Source: Azolla caroliniana (taxonomy: Eukaryota > Polypodiophyta). Taken from it: a stretch of 64,000 nucleotides of DNA. Where the stretch lies: NCBI GenBank assembly GCA_043228905.1, contig JBHGNT010000005.1, forward strand, positions 1,488,001 through 1,552,000, in the 5' to 3' direction. Position numbers and translations under genes: made by a program. Below the pieces are notes generated by a model that worked only from the letters and a program-made list of their open reading frames with translations, did no database searches and had not been told where the DNA came from. How positions within the stretch are numbered: position 1 is the first letter of the stretch; every line of letters begins with the position of its first letter. This document shows positions 20,797 to 36,599 of this stretch, one piece after another.

Positions 20797-23700
20797 TTTT
20801 GCAAGTCTGTTTTTTAAGAATCTTCCATTTGCAAAGGCATATTTTAAAGGGGGCTAGAAGGGCTACAAAGTATGGTGCGTATGAGAATATCTCGCATTCC
20901 TTCTTTGATTCAACATAGATGTATATTCTTGGAGACTATCAGGGATCATTTCTTTTTAATTATGTCCTTGGCATTATATAGGGTTCTTGAAGTGTTGTGA
21001 TCCCTTGGTAGACCATGCGTTTTTGGTTTTCTAGTAAAGTAGAAGTTCCTTCCTTGATCATGGCTTCTCTTCATATGGCTTCCTAGTCATTTTGCAGACT
21101 TGATTAGCACCAAAGATTTGCTTCTTTGCTTGCTTTTAATGTTAATTCTCTTACAGTTTTTCTACCAGTTGGTTGCGTAGCTGTTCATCTCTTCAAGGAT
21201 AGACTGAAGTTATTATGAAGTGAATGCCTTGTTTCACTGTTGTGTTTACAGACTTTTGCTGAATATCTGAAGTACAGAGGATCATGTGCATAACTTCTCA
21301 TTTTATCCCAAGACCTTAATCATTGCAATGCATCTATATGTACTAATTAGACATCTTGACCTTACACTTACATTGCTTGTGTGATGCATATTATCAGCAA
21401 CCATAGTGGAGGTCCAAGGGCATGGAGCTTATTTTGTCTGATAGGTAAGGTAAACTTTTGTTGAGTGCTCGTGCTGAGAAGAGCTTAGTCCATAAGGTTG
21501 AACTTTAGTGATCCGATTTTGCATCTTGCTAACTTCATACATTGGAAGACAGAATATATGTGTAATTAGTAGTTTCCTGCAGAAAACAATTTGAATAGTT
21601 TGACAAGAAGTATAGCTCTAATGAATATAATAGCTGGTCATCATCATGTTAGAAGGTAGGTGGATGTTGGTAAAGCCAGTCAGTCAGTCATGTGTAGTAG
21701 CCATCTACTATTTATTATCCTGTCTTCCTCTTCAAGTTGTATTCTCTTAAGTAAGCCAATAACAGTCTTGAAGAAAAATCAGTAATTAAAGTAATTTTCA
21801 GCTAGTTCTAAGCACTAGACAACTCCTTGCTGTTTTTAGAGTACAACTCTATAGGTTTTATGGACTTTCCAAGCAGCAATCCAATTTAGCTTTTAGCCAA
21901 CTCTTTGTTCTCATTAATCAAGTCAACTGTTTTGATGGTTCTTTGAAACACGAGGATTAGGCCAATTTCTTTCTCAATATTGCCATGTATACACATTGAA
22001 TCCATTAAATAACATTTTATATTTGGGTTAGCTGTTTTTTTTCTCTTCATATTATCTTCATGGAGAATCATGAATTTTAATAACTAGTCAATTGAAAATT
22101 GAAAGATTACATCAACCCAAACGTTGCACCCAATATAAGGCAAGAATGTATATTGTCACATCTTACCGAGTTGTTGTACTTCCATGAACTTGCTTCAAAA
22201 TTAGATTTTGTGGTAGTGCCATGACATTCGAATACAAAATGTTATGAAAGAGCAGAATGATGAATTGGTGGAGGAAGAATCTCACTTGTATGCTCTAACA
22301 TTTTATGGGATCCATGAAATTTATTGTTTGTGGAATGGGTATGTTAACTTGGGTGGAATATTCAAAACATTGGCAAAAAAGTTGAGCATATTTGTGCATT
22401 ATTTTTTCGTGGAAGTTTTTCTACAAAGTAGCAATCCGAAGTTAGGATGGATGTTTGGCACACAATATTTATTAATGTGTAGCCCGATGAAAAGATAATG
22501 TTTGTAGAGGATGGACGTCTACCTATGGGTTGATGAAATTGAACATCAACATTCAAAGTTATTCATTGATGTTATGTAGGGTATCTAAATCTTTAATCAT
22601 GTTGTGGAGTTTTGTTGTTCGGCAATATCAATTGTATGAGATGTTTATTTGGAATGGGGACATGGAAGTACACTAATGATGACCATACTTTGTTAGAATC
22701 TATAATCAAACGCAATGGGACAACATTGATTGATTTGTCCAGATTGTCCATGGATGAGTATTACCTTATTTTGTACCTTGGAAGTTGAGATGAATGCATT
22801 TGATAGAATATTGGTTTGCCTCATGAATTGACAATGTCTCAAGGTGTTATAAGGAAGAGGGTAGCTAGTCCCTTTTACATATATAGCATTACATGTTAGA
22901 CACCCAATCACACGTTGCCATATGTGATTATGGTTTTGCCCCAAGTTCTAGGATGATTGGTTGCTATTTATCTTGACCTTAAACAATTAAATTCAGCTTT
23001 AGAAACGGTCCTTAAGATTATGCATGTAACAACTAAAACATGTGACTTGACATATATGCAAAATTAACTGATCTTGATGGAATACAACGTGGAAAGCACC
23101 AAGGTTCATGCAAAAGAGATGATGGATGTACATGTCTTGATTAGGGAGAGAGAAATAGTGTGATGGACATCTATGAAAAGGCTACAGAGCAGAGACAAGG
23201 AATCTTAGATGCAAAGACGAGTGGATGAATCAAACATCTCGTGAGGGTATGGAAGACAAAAGGACCTACGTGGGAGTGGATAGGCAAGGATTTTTAGAGT
23301 AATAGGAAATTGTCATAAGATGATCAAGAGAGACACACAATTGTTCTCCTCTTACCTTCACTTGATAGTGCTCATTTTGATTGACATGAAATGGAGTGAT
23401 CATGATATGGACAAACATAAAAAAATCACAAAGAGTTCCATAGGGTTCTCTTTGTATCAATAGATTTGAATTTTTTTAAGTTGAAAGCATATGTTGTATG
23501 TTTACCCTATATGTATATTTGGTTACCGCGTTAATTACACCTTTCAAAGTTCTCGTAAGGCATCAAGTGCGGTGGGTAGGATAAGGCACAACGGTTACTC
23601 AAAGTAGTGAAATAATCGCCACACTTTTCAGCCCAACAATTTTGACACAAAATGTGTCTTTAAAGACATTGTTCTTTTTAGGACCCATGATATTTTCCTA

Positions 23701-24637
23701 GTAAGCTACAAGCAAAGTTCAACTCACCTAGTAGTGTTTATTGATTGTACATGACTTATTTTAGGAGAGGAATTTGTAGATGCTTGACAACCAACGTTAA
23801 ATAACTACTATGGAGAAGCATTTCAAGAGCTAACTTGTAAGCATTTCACTACATATGAGAGCTCATGGTGTATCAATGGTTTAAAGTTGGTAAATGCGAG
23901 ATTTCAAAAGTCTATTGCAATTTTGTTTCCCGTTCCTATGAGGCGAAAATTTTGGTATGAATTTATACAATCATACGAATGCATACGAGGGGTAGACCAT
24001 GTCTTTAAAGGAATGATTGCCAAATCGTCGATGTTATATTGTTCACAACGATGTTAGTTGGATGGTACAAATTGTGGATTGAGGGGAGGGTGGATATGGT
24101 GGGCCACATATTGATAGAACGATCAAAACATGGATCTGCATTCATACTAACAACATAGTAATGATGTTACCAAAGCTATATATGCACACAAGAAGCAAGA
24201 TTTTGCCAAAATGTGGCGAATATTGAACATTAAAGACATGAATGAAGGAGGATGGGGGAGTTATAACACTCGAGACGGGGTGAAATGCACCAAGTGCGGA
24301 TATAACAAGATATCAAGTGAGGCTAGTACACTGTACATGCATGCTAGGGAGTGGTTTCTTTGGACGTGGGCACATGGACTTGTATCATGTGTGGTTGTAA
24401 ACTTGTAATGTATATAAAACATTCAAGCTAGAAAGAAAAGGGTTAATTTAGTAGTTTTTCATAATTATGGGGTCTAGCTTTGTAAATACTCCAAAATGTG
24501 AAGGCTTAGCGTTTGCCCTAGTTCACTCATAAGAAGAAAGAAGAAGAAGGGGACGACTCAGAAAGGAAGAATTCATCAGAAAGCCGCACGACAGCGAAGA
24601 TCTGCTCTGTATCCCCAGCACTACAGAGCATACGAGA
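20797..24637. other. Intergenic, no gene recognised
   Basis: About 3.8 kb between the ANP32-like and uS3 genes. The first few hundred bases are presumably 3' UTR of the former. From about 22100 to 24400 the text has short open stretches that could be old transposon remains, but no domain could be named. The purine-rich stretch at 24530-24560 probably belongs to the uS3 promoter or leader. Confidence 0.5.
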
Positions 24638-26092
<1,455 letters not shown>

Positions 26093-29000
26093 GTTCTTGA
26101 TGTAGGGTATTAAAAAATATGTACTCATGGCAAACAAAATCTAGTTTTGGAGATGATTTGTGTTTATTCCTTTCGTTTAGTTGAGTATGTGTCGAGGTTG
26201 TGCTAAAAGAAAAAACATCTTTTAAATATTTTTGAAGGGAAACTTCGAGTTGGTTAAAGCAGTTTTGAGGTTATTTTTTAGCTGTTTATATGTTCTTTTT
26301 ATGTCATGATGAGGATATATCATTTGGTTACTTCAATGAGTCCTAAACCCTTGTCTTGATATATATTTGGTTGAAGTTCTGCATTGTTTCTTGTCCACTT
26401 ATGTATCACATGTGATAGGATGCTCAAATGTGTAGCTGCTCTTTTGTCCGATGATTGTGTGTCCAACGTTGCAACTTATTGATTGAAATAACGTTCTATG
26501 TTTGTGATTATTGATTGAGATGAAGTTTTACTATTGTCCTTTAAGGATAAATATTACATTTAGTATGATTTGATTAATGATCACTGTTGGAAATGGGCGT
26601 GCACATTGTGGCAATCATCAGAGTATTGTGTGTAGGAACTGCAGTATATTAACATGTTTGATAGCAAACTTGAATGTCCATCTATTTCGGAGCACTGTAG
26701 TGAAGTGTGATTTGGAGAGTTCTGTAACTCATTTGGGATGAACATTTCAGTGCATTGGATTACATTTTGATTTTGTTTATGGTAAAATATGTACACAGTT
26801 TTATCAGTATCTTCACCTATTTCCCAACACCACATATTGTCTTGTTGAAGAGACGGTGATCTAAGTTTGATGTGGACAAAGATTGATGTTCTCTAGGCAT
26901 GTCTCTTGTGAGTATATTTGACCTGCTAATAATCTGTGGATCAGTTTTATTGTACAATGGTGCGGGGCTTCCAATATATGGTACATTGTTGCTGCAGAAA
27001 AGACCTGAGTTTGGTAATATTGATGCATCATGTAGGAAATGTGATGGATCGTGATTTTGTTCTAGTTGATAGTATGTGGATCCAATTCATTGGTGCCAGA
27101 GAAAAGCCTGAGTTAGGATCTATTGTTGCATTGTATAGCAAATGTGATGTACTCCACTTTGGAAACCAACCAAAGAGGAACATAGAGTGAACTAATATGA
27201 TGAAAATCCTTTGGCATTGACATGTGTTATAGATATTGCTTTAACTGGGAATCCTTGCCAATTGTTAGTGAGTAAATATGTTTCTTTATGGCTATTCATT
27301 TCACCTAGATGTGAAACACAAGATGGAACATATCTCATTTGTTTCTATGTTCTATGAGTATGGGGACGATTTGCAAACATTTCTCTAGTTTTCAACGTAT
27401 GCGCAATTTGCTCCTTGAAAGATGAGACGAGGTGCACCCTTAAATGTGTAGGCTCCATACTCCTTCCCTTGTTTTGTACATTAAACCATTGCCTATACTA
27501 TATAGTCCTAATTTACCATGCTAGGCACAATGCATGAAGTATATTTGTAACATAAAAACAAGTATGTCTTCGAAATTTTATTTTGCATGCTTAAAATTTT
27601 AATTCTAATGAGGTTGATAGAGATGATTAAGAAACTCATTCCCCCATTGAGCCCCCTTAAAAGTACTTCCCATTAGGAAAATTTATAACTCACATCTTGG
27701 TCTTTTAAGCTTTTGGAATATTCCACTATCACTCTTTGTCGACCAAATGGAAAGAGGTTTTCCAAGGGATATTTTGGAGTTTCTTTTTAGAAAAATGTCA
27801 TAACTATGATACAATAGATGCAAATTTCATTCATTCTCGGCGCCATGCTAAAAACTATTTGCCCATAGAAGTTACAATACATACATCTCTCAAATTTCAA
27901 TATAGTAGATGTGGAAGGGAGAGTTTGTGCACATCCATGCATGAAGATTAATTGAAAATCATATCATTATTTACAAATCCAATGAATGTTGGTTATGTTA
28001 TGCACCATTAGAAAGCATACCATAGAAGGGTGGAATGACACTCTCTTAGGGGTGAGAATTGTCGCGTGTCATGGCTGATGCGATAGGTTTGTTGGTGGGT
28101 GATTGGTAACTTGTTGCACAAAATGTTGGCCCATCATGTATGACGAGTCCCATCCTACAATGATTTATTATATGTGGGGATGGATTGTTGTTGGGTCTTA
28201 ACAATGTGCCGATTGGGTGCTTAAAATGATTGATGGCTCCCACCTAGTGTCTACATGGTGTGTGTTTGAAAGAAACCCCACCAAGATAGGCACATGATTG
28301 ACGTAGGTAGAAAATCGATTGAACGTTTGTTTGGGTTAGCGATACCAGTTTGTCCGTGCGGGCTCATCCGAATCAAAGTGATTGAGAGCATTCGATGGCA
28401 TCCGCCCAAAAATGAAAAAAAGAGGGGTATTGGGAAAGAAAGGAAGATGCTTTGTGTGAGATAAGAAAGGACACGTGTAAATTAATTAAAAAAGGAAGAG
28501 AAAGGGAATGGGGGAGGGATTTTGATCTAAAGCAACATGTTGATGTATGTATTTCTGTACACATGTATATATATAAATGTATTATGTAATAGAAATGTAT
28601 ATGTATGTATGAATGTGCGTATACACACACATACATACAGATGCATAAAGAATGTATACAGTATACATATGTATGTATTTCATGTATTTTTTTATGTGTG
28701 TGTGTATATGGTATGTATGTGAATTTGCATTACACATATGTTATGTTATGTACATAAAGAATGATGGTGGATGATAATGATGATGGCAATGCCAGGAAAT
28801 AACAGATGAACACATACAAATCAAAAGCAGACTTGCTTGGTTCATCTCCATTCCTTCTCCTTCTCCTTCTTCTTCTTCTGCACAGACCATGAAATCAATC
28901 CGTGCCCATTCCATCTGATGTATGCCGTGGAAGCGTGACGGACAAGGGCAAGGAAAGCAGAAGTCATTCGCACGCGTGCCTAGAGCGCTTCAGGCATCTT

Positions 29001-29936
29001 CTCTCCCCTCCCACCTTCTTTCAATCAAGGGATCCAGAAGGTTATTGTTTTCATTGCCACCATCCTCGCGACGCCATAATCTGTTCCCACATTTGAAAGG
29101 TGTATTTCTAACTTCATCTCCTGCGTGCATCAATTACTGATGGTTTGAAATGCTTCCCAATTATTATTAGGGTTTCTATTCTTCATCTTCTGTCATTCCG
29201 CGTTTTTGTTTTTAAGATAAAAGACCTTTCAGGCCTTAGATTAGGGTTAATGAAGAAGGTCACTGGAGAGAGAGAGCCTTTTTTTTTTCCTGTGTTCCAT
29301 CTCTGTTCTAAAGCAGATTATATAGATGATTACAGAACTTATGAATTGGTTGATTCCCTTTCATAGAATTGTTAAGCCATGGATGGCTTGAAAAAGGTCA
29401 GTTTTTTTCTCTCTCAGAGAATGGGATGTGTAAGATGATTTCAATAATTTAAAAGGGTTGTATTTCTTTCACAACATTGCGTAAGAAAGGTTGTGTTTCT
29501 CTTTCAGGGATGTGGGATAGGACGATTATATGGCTTAAAGCAGCTGTTTTGCCTTTCACAAAATGTTTACGTTAATGATGAGTAAATGGCTTGAAAAGGG
29601 CATATTTTTCTTCACACAAGATTTGGCTAAATTTAAACAGGGCTGTGTTTCTTTCTCAGAATGATTAGGTTGAAGATAATTATGTGGATTAAAAAGGGCT
29701 GTCCTTCTTCCCAGAGTGAAGAATTATGATAATTATGATTCCAAGACTCTGATAATAAGGGCTATGTTTATTTTACTGAATTGTAGGAGAAAGGTAAATA
29801 ATCGATAGTGTTGCCATTTTATGGAAGTTTTGTAACTCCGAATCTGAAGCTTCTGCTCTGCCACACACTGATTCAGTTTGAGAATTAAAGGCCACCTGTC
29901 TTTATACATACACATCCACGCATTGCATATATCAAC
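26093..29936. other. Intergenic and OTLD1-like leader; ATGT repeats and possible PPR relic
   Basis: Holds 3' UTR of uS3, a possible PPR relic near 27000-27190 (listed separately) and a degenerate ATGT/ACAT region at about 28541-28740. A region of promoter and untranslated leader for the OTU gene begins at roughly 28800. A CT/TTC-rich stretch at 28850-28880 is typical of plant leaders. No further gene is supported. Confidence 0.5.
26990..27190 (+). pseudogene. Possible PPR gene relic
   Basis: A short open stretch reads 'PELGSIVALYSKCDVLHFG' (ending near 27165), similar to the 'GNALVDMYAKCG' segment of plant PLS-type PPR repeats, preceded by weakly similar text. Only one or two motifs can be recognised and no longer frame survives. 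It could be a chance resemblance. Confidence 0.25.
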
Positions 29937-32900
29937 ATGACTCGTGTGGTGGTTCAAAGAGGCCAAGGTTCATCAGGTTCTACTCAGTCTAGGTCAGCCT
30001 CATCAGCTTTGTCAATTACTCCAAATCAGCCTTCTTCTGGTACAGTCTCCACCTCTTCCAATGCGGAGGAGGATGCCAAAAATGAATCTAGAGAGCTCGA
30101 TTCCGCAGCTTGTAATGATTCAGCAAGTTCTAGTGTTGACCCTCATGGGAAGGCTAAAGGGCTCTTATTCCCTGAAGATGATAATGGTAAAGGAAAAGAA
30201 GCTATTGCACCGTTAGTAGAGGGTGATTCAGAAACTAGCAGGAAACCACAAGCTGTAAAAGCCATTGTTTCTGATCAAGAGAAGATTATTGTGCTGTCGG
30301 AGGATGTAGGAGCTCAAAAGCTTCTTTCTGATGGGAAGAGTGGAGGGAATTCTCAAGAAACTATGGATGAGGTGAGTGGAATACAAAACAAATCAAATCT
30401 ACCCTCTTCACCATTTCAAACGAATGCGGATGAGATAGCTTCATCTTCATCATCATCTTCCAAATTGGCCGATACAACACCTTGCTCATCTTCATTAACT
30501 CCATCTGGCTTGATGCCAGCCACCTCTAGAAGAACTGTCTTAGGTAGTTCTTTAATCCCTGGAGTCAGAACACCAATCGGGGCATCTCGAAAGAACTGGA
30601 GAAGCATCAAGTCTTCCAAAAGTCCTCCACAGAATTCTCGATCTTCATCCCCAAGGTCATACATGGAGACAGATGGATACAACAGTGCAGATGAACAAAA
30701 TCCGTGGGCATTGCCATCATCAAGATCCTTTGAAGATAATGTAAATCATTCATCATAATGTCAGGCTAATTTTATTGAGCTTTCTTAATACCTTTTTATA
30801 CATAGTTCAATAAACTGGTTGGTATCTGCAGGATGATCGTGAACGCCAGTTTGAAATTGAGATAAGACGAGCAAAGGGTTTGGAAGTTCGCAGGATGGCA
30901 GAAGATGGAAACTGTCTTTTCCGTGCGGTTTCTGATCAGGTCTATGGTGATGCTGAAATGCATGGTGAGACTCGGCAAATGTGCATTGACTATATGGTAT
31001 GTGTCTCAATTTTCAAGTGAAACCTTAGATTGATCTCTTATCAATAAAATCATTTGTTATTTTCACAACTTACCAATTTGAGACAAAAGAGTTTCCTAGT
31101 GAGACTATTGAACATAAAATAGCAGTGCATATTTCTGTTTGGATCAATAGAGGGACAATACATTTGGACTTTTTCTTTTATTATCACAACTGGACGTAAT
31201 TTACGGTGAGACTCTTCAATTGAATATTCGTGTCTGTCTGCAGTGTGTGTTTACAATGTACATGTCTTACATGTGTGAAGTGTTATGATTGCAATGTCAT
31301 CAAAGTTAATGTAAAATCTTGAGTATCTATTGCGTTTTTTGTATGTGCATTGATAATAGAAATAGTAAAAGCTGCCAAAAAATCATAGGCAATGGTTTTG
31401 ATTAAAAAAATGTGGGGAATGTAAGCATTTTGCATAATTGCATAAGAAGCATGAAATGTTTGTACTCACAAAATGGGAAGTTACAGACTACTGTGCAGTA
31501 AATTACATTGATTTGAAACTATGGAAAATGATGCTGTGGTTATATTGATGGTGTCCAAAATTGTGACATAAACTGCCACAAGAATTCGACAGCGTTACTT
31601 TTGTATATGATTTGTAGGGTACATTTTCCATCTCACAGTCTCCCCTGGGAAATGGAAGTTGTGTGTTGTGTCATTTTTCTGCCCATGATATGTCAAAAGG
31701 TCTTATTCAGGGTAGGTTTGTCGGTATACAATCACATTTTCAGCAGTTTTTTTGCAATGTTTAAAGTTGTGGAATGACGGTGAGTTAGATCTTAATTTCT
31801 TTCGTCTGAAAAGTACGAAAAGCCTTGTGGCTTCTTATGCAGTCTAGAGATAGCTGCTACTGCTGTGCATTTGTGTGTGCAAGGTGCCTGAGAAAAATGT
31901 GTGCAACATTAGATAATTTCCTACAAAACGCGTGCAGTGTGCAATAAAGATAAACATTCATATGTTAATGGTTGATGGTGATATTTTCTTTGGGCACTAA
32001 TGTCTTACCTGGAAACATGTACATGGTGCTGAATGTGCCATTTTTTATTTGGAGAAACATTTATATAGTGTAAGTGTCTTATTTTTTTATCTAGAGTAAT
32101 CTCTACATGGTAGAGTTGTAGAGGAAATCATCTTGTAGAGCTGAGCATATGTCAACTTGTATGTGTTGTAAGTGATATTGCTATATAACAGACTGATTAA
32201 TATATTTGCTTAGCTTGTGCATTCACTTTAGCAACTAAGTGGGAAAGCAGCCTTACCTGTTGCTGTCATGCTTTGTTTTGGCATAAAGGATAAAAGAATT
32301 AAGCAGTCAGTTTACTGTTATACTTAAAGAATAATATCTCCCCCTCTGCATTCTGTTCAAACACACTTTTGAGCAATTAAAAAAACGATCCCATTCCTGT
32401 ACAAAAATCATTAATACAATTGTATAAAATAATAAATGTTTTATTTCTTTAGAGACCTCAATCAATATTGCTTGTGTGAGTGTAGTTATGTTTAAGTGAT
32501 ATACCATACATAGTAACATTCATAAATGAATAGTTATTTCAATTTGAAGCAAACTGCTATATTTACAGAGAATAGTTTTAGACCTGGACCTGACTTTTGC
32601 TGTTTACAAATGTAGAAGGCTCATAATGTAAAACGATTGTTATTTTTCTCTTCATAGGAAAAAGAAAGAGATCATTTCTCACAATTTGTCACAGAGAGCT
32701 TCTCAACGTATTGCAAAAGGAAGCGAAGGGATAAGGTATGCAAAAGGAAGCGTTTTTCTCTTGAGGGAATAAAGTTTGTCTGCGCATGTTACTGTTGTGA
32801 ACTGTTTACAATGTGGATTAAGGATTTTTATTTCTTAGGAATAGGATTAGCAGGTTCTTCTATGTGGGACATGAATTTCTTCTTGGTTTTATTGGATACA

Positions 32901-35900
32901 CTTGCATTTGTATTAATATGTTCTGTTGCACACAGGATTCTCAACTAACATTACAAGTTTTGTGATTCAGATATTTGGCAATAACTTGGAAATTCAAGCA
33001 ATGGCAGAGATGTATAATCGACCCATTCATATTTTTTCATATGGCACAGGTAATTAGATAACTGCGACAGCTACAATTCTCTGAAATTCGTTTGCAAGTT
33101 TCTTCATGCAATTTACAATTTTTGCTGTCTGTATTGCATGGTAAAGCAGAACCCAAAAATATTTTTCAAAGAAATTATGAGACCGACATGCCACCTATTC
33201 GGCTCAGCTATCACCGTGGAAATCATTACAACTCCCTTTTTGATCCCCTCAGACCTACAGTTGGGGCAGGGCTTGGCTTTGGAAGCCTTCATGGGGTGAG
33301 CCTCAACAGTCAATGTTTGTACATGATTTATTGTAATTACACCATTCATTTGATTAAATGTGTTTGTCCTCTTGTTAATTCAAGCTATTTAAGGGGGGTG
33401 TACCTATGAGAAGAAGAACCCTTGTGTTTCATGGTGTCCAAAATTGTTTACCCCCATTAAGAGAAGTTGCAACGTATGTTACATTTTGTCAGTATAGACA
33501 TTGGCTGGGTCTTGAATTGGTGTCAAAATAGGTCTCGGAGGTGCATTGTGGGATTGAAAGTGTAGGAACATTTCCTTAAAACATCCTCTTTGGCTAATAA
33601 ATATTCCATTGCTATTTAGGTGGGGCAGTTCCTCCATTAAAATGAAAGAGACAGCTTGGGTACTCCTTGTAAAGATTTTTTTATGGTGCTCTGAATGTTT
33701 TCTTGGCTCTACCATATTCTTGGCTTGTGTGAGGTGAAAACTATGAGATTTAGAGTCTCACTTTCTATAGAATGTTAAGCAAGAGAGGTTAAGTGAAGAT
33801 AGGAACAGTGAAGAAATAATTAACATATGAATTTTTAAAGTCTCTCTGGATGAACCCTGTAAGTGTAGTTTAATGTCCACCAGACATTAACAATCACAAG
33901 AGGCTGAAGTCAGCCTTCAGGGCAAAGATTGATCTTTAGGAAACTGGTCAGCTTTACACTTGGTAATTATTCTCGAAATAGTTTTATAAACATGAAGCAT
34001 GAAGTGCTAATCTACTCTGTAGAGCTTGATTGGTGGGAAAACAGAACATGATGTCTAACCTTGGTGTATTGAAACAGCGCTATGATAAGTACAGTGAGAA
34101 ATTCAATGGTCTATAACCTGGTAGTGATATGGCTAATGTGCATTGTACCCTGGCCCTTGTGGTCTCTCATGATGTTCCTCCGTCCATGTGTGAGGGATTC
34201 ACCAATAGTGGTGAATCCCTGACACATTATTGGTGGAGGTGCGAGTCTGTGGGAATGCCTCGTGTTAAAGTAAGGGTCCATTCCTTTCTTTCTGAAGCCC
34301 GAGGAAGCATTGCCCAAAGGCATGTGAGACAGTCTTTGCCATCATTGTTCAGGGTGTCGGTAAAAAATGGAATACTTTTCTCTGATGCATTGTACATTTG
34401 GATTCTGCATAGTTGCGTGTTCATGTTCCTAGTATGTATGGTATACACAGTGTAGATATTCACTCCCGAATGAACAGATAATTTATAACCTCTGGCTACT
34501 CTGATCTTTTAGAGGTTTTATGAATTGCAGATCAAATGGTTTTTGAAACCCAACCTCTTCTAAAAATTTCTTGCTGCATGCTCAATAGCATTTGTTACGT
34601 AGGTGCATTTATGCATTTCTTCATAAGAGGATGTTGATGCAAATCTTCAGAGAATGTTAACAGTAGTCAAATATGTATTCACATGTGGTTTAGGCATTGC
34701 CTATAATTGAGGTTTGAGGCATGCAAGCAGAGATCCATTGTTACAATCAGAGTGCTAGCTGATAGGATGGTTTCCTGCTTTCATCATTCATGTGAATGCA
34801 AAGTGTGTTGGCATGGATTTCCCGAGGTGCTCAAGTATAGTGTTTGTAAATGAGAAACCTCCAGAGATCTTAGTCAATGGAGAATTTCATGCACTCTGAA
34901 AGTATATGATGGGCATTGGATAAAGCCACCGTTTTTGGCTTTGTCTGCTTCATCCAAATGTCAATGTCTTATTCTTGAAAGAATGTATGCTAAGGAACTA
35001 AGGATGGCCAAGAATAGCCTTTTAAGCGCTCTTTTGTATAATTGGATATGACTGATTATGAGATCTGTTGTGCCCTTTTCCAAAATAAAACCAAAGCCTT
35101 CAACTAGTTCCATTCCTTTATTGTCAGGTTTTTTTTCTATGGTTGTGAGGCTAACTTCTGGATGTACTCCTGTATTGGTAGCGCTCATGTATAAATTTTC
35201 AGTCACTGTCATTTTCTTGCTGTTTGCTTGGTAGCTAGCTAATGAGAGTAGAGCACATGATGTGTCTCCGACAAATAAGTTCGATTTTAGGCTGAACACA
35301 GAGATCCTCTTGCCTTATATATTCCTTCTTGTTGTACAACTTGAGAACTGAATACTCAATCGTAAGGCCTTTTTTTGCAGGCAAATGTTGATAGGGATAA
35401 AGTGAAGGCTGCTATTAAAGCACAACAGGATTTACAAATTGATAAGGTCTTTATTCATATGTACCTAACTAAATAGGTAACATGTCTAGCAAAGTTAGGT
35501 TGGTGTTATATTGAACTCATCGTAGGAATCATTTGATACAGGCACTTGTGGCTGAGGGGCGACTATATTCGGACATGGAGTTGACGGAGCAAGAGATGGA
35601 AAGGATGGTCATTGAAACATCAAGAGCTGAATTTCTTGCAGAGGAGTACGGATACCAGTTAGGATGTGAAGAATCATCGACATCAGCAGGTTGTAATATT
35701 TTATTTCAATTTGATCTTTTTTTCTTCTTGTTTTTATGAGACTTCAGCTGTTAATTTGGTTTGGAGTTTGTGTTAACTCATTTAGTTCACCCATCAGTTT
35801 GTTTGGTTGTGCTTGAACTATGAGTAGTCTTCAAATACTGATTGAAAACAACCTACCAACAATGTCCCTATAAATTATGATCTCAATCACTTCGTATTTT

Positions 35901-36222
35901 TAGATTTATTGGTTTCTAATAGGTCCCTCTTCCCTTTTCAGCTGGGTCATCTAGTAGCCGAGGCGAGACTCATGATAATCAGGGAAAATCAACTCGACAG
36001 ATGGCATCAGCAACAAGTCTTGGTTCGAATGCCCTTGAGACCATTACCCCGAACATGAGAATGATGTTATCAATGGGATTTAGCTATTTCCGAGTAATGG
36101 AAGCTTACAATGTATTTGGTGATGACATCAATAACATGCTTTGCTATCTTCTTGAAGTAGAGGCAGGTGGTATGTTTGATGATTCAAATTATAGAATGAA
36201 AGGTAAGGCAGCAGAAAGATAG
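29937..36222 (+). CDS. OTLD1: OTU-family deubiquitinase, OTLD1/OTU6-like
   Basis: OTU cysteine proteases remove ubiquitin. Arabidopsis OTLD1 acts on histone H2B with a histone demethylase in gene repression. Coding exons: 29937-30740, 30832-30996, 32658-32735, 32971-33049, 33150-33295, 35381-35446, 35542-35689 and 35942-36222, giving 588 residues, all GT-AG. The N-terminus 'MTRVVVQRG' and a long Ser-rich disordered region (1-265) with 'SSSPRS', then 'GYNSADEQNPW' resemble OTLD1. The OTU core starts near 270: Asp293 and Cys296 in 'MAEDGNCLFRAVSDQVYGD', 'EIQAMAEMYNRPIHIFSYG', and the catalytic His near 401 in 'SYHRGNHYNSLFDP'. Then comes 'KAAIKAQQDLQIDKALVAEG', and a UBA-like end ('LSMGFSYFRVMEAYNVFGDD', residues ~537-560). 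All catalytic residues are present. Introns 2 (1.7 kb) and 5 (2.1 kb) are long. The gene appears intact. Confidence 0.94.
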
Positions 36223-36543
36223 TAGGCTTCTAACAGGAGGCGTCGATAATATATATATATATATATGCACAGGGAGATCAATTGTTTAGGACAATCGAAG
36301 ATTGAGAATACACTTTTAATACCTACTAGATTCTAGTAATTGTAAAGCTACTTTATATGTAGTTGGTATGGTCATATTTATTCAGATAAAGCTAAACAGA
36401 AGATAGCCATTGCTGCATTTGTATAAAGGATCATGTTCTTCATCAACTGGATGATGCTTGTTGTCAGAGAAAAGCTGTTATACTCCAATTTGTATAAAAT
36501 GCTAAATAGCTTTACTTAATCATGCAAGATGGTGACCTTCTTC

Positions 36544-36546
<3 letters not shown>

Positions 36547-36598
<52 letters not shown>
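36547..36598. repeat. (CT)26 microsatellite
   Basis: An uninterrupted CT run of about 52 bases, roughly 330 bases 3' of the OTU gene stop codon. Confidence 0.95.

Positions 36599-36599
<1 letters not shown>

Noticed and set aside
20616-20804. Ser-rich minus-strand frame
   Set aside because: Complement of the acidic ANP32-like exon 2.
28373-28740. ORFs with Tyr/His/Val/Cys repeats near 28.5 kb
   Set aside because: Derived from degenerate ATGT/ACAC repeats.
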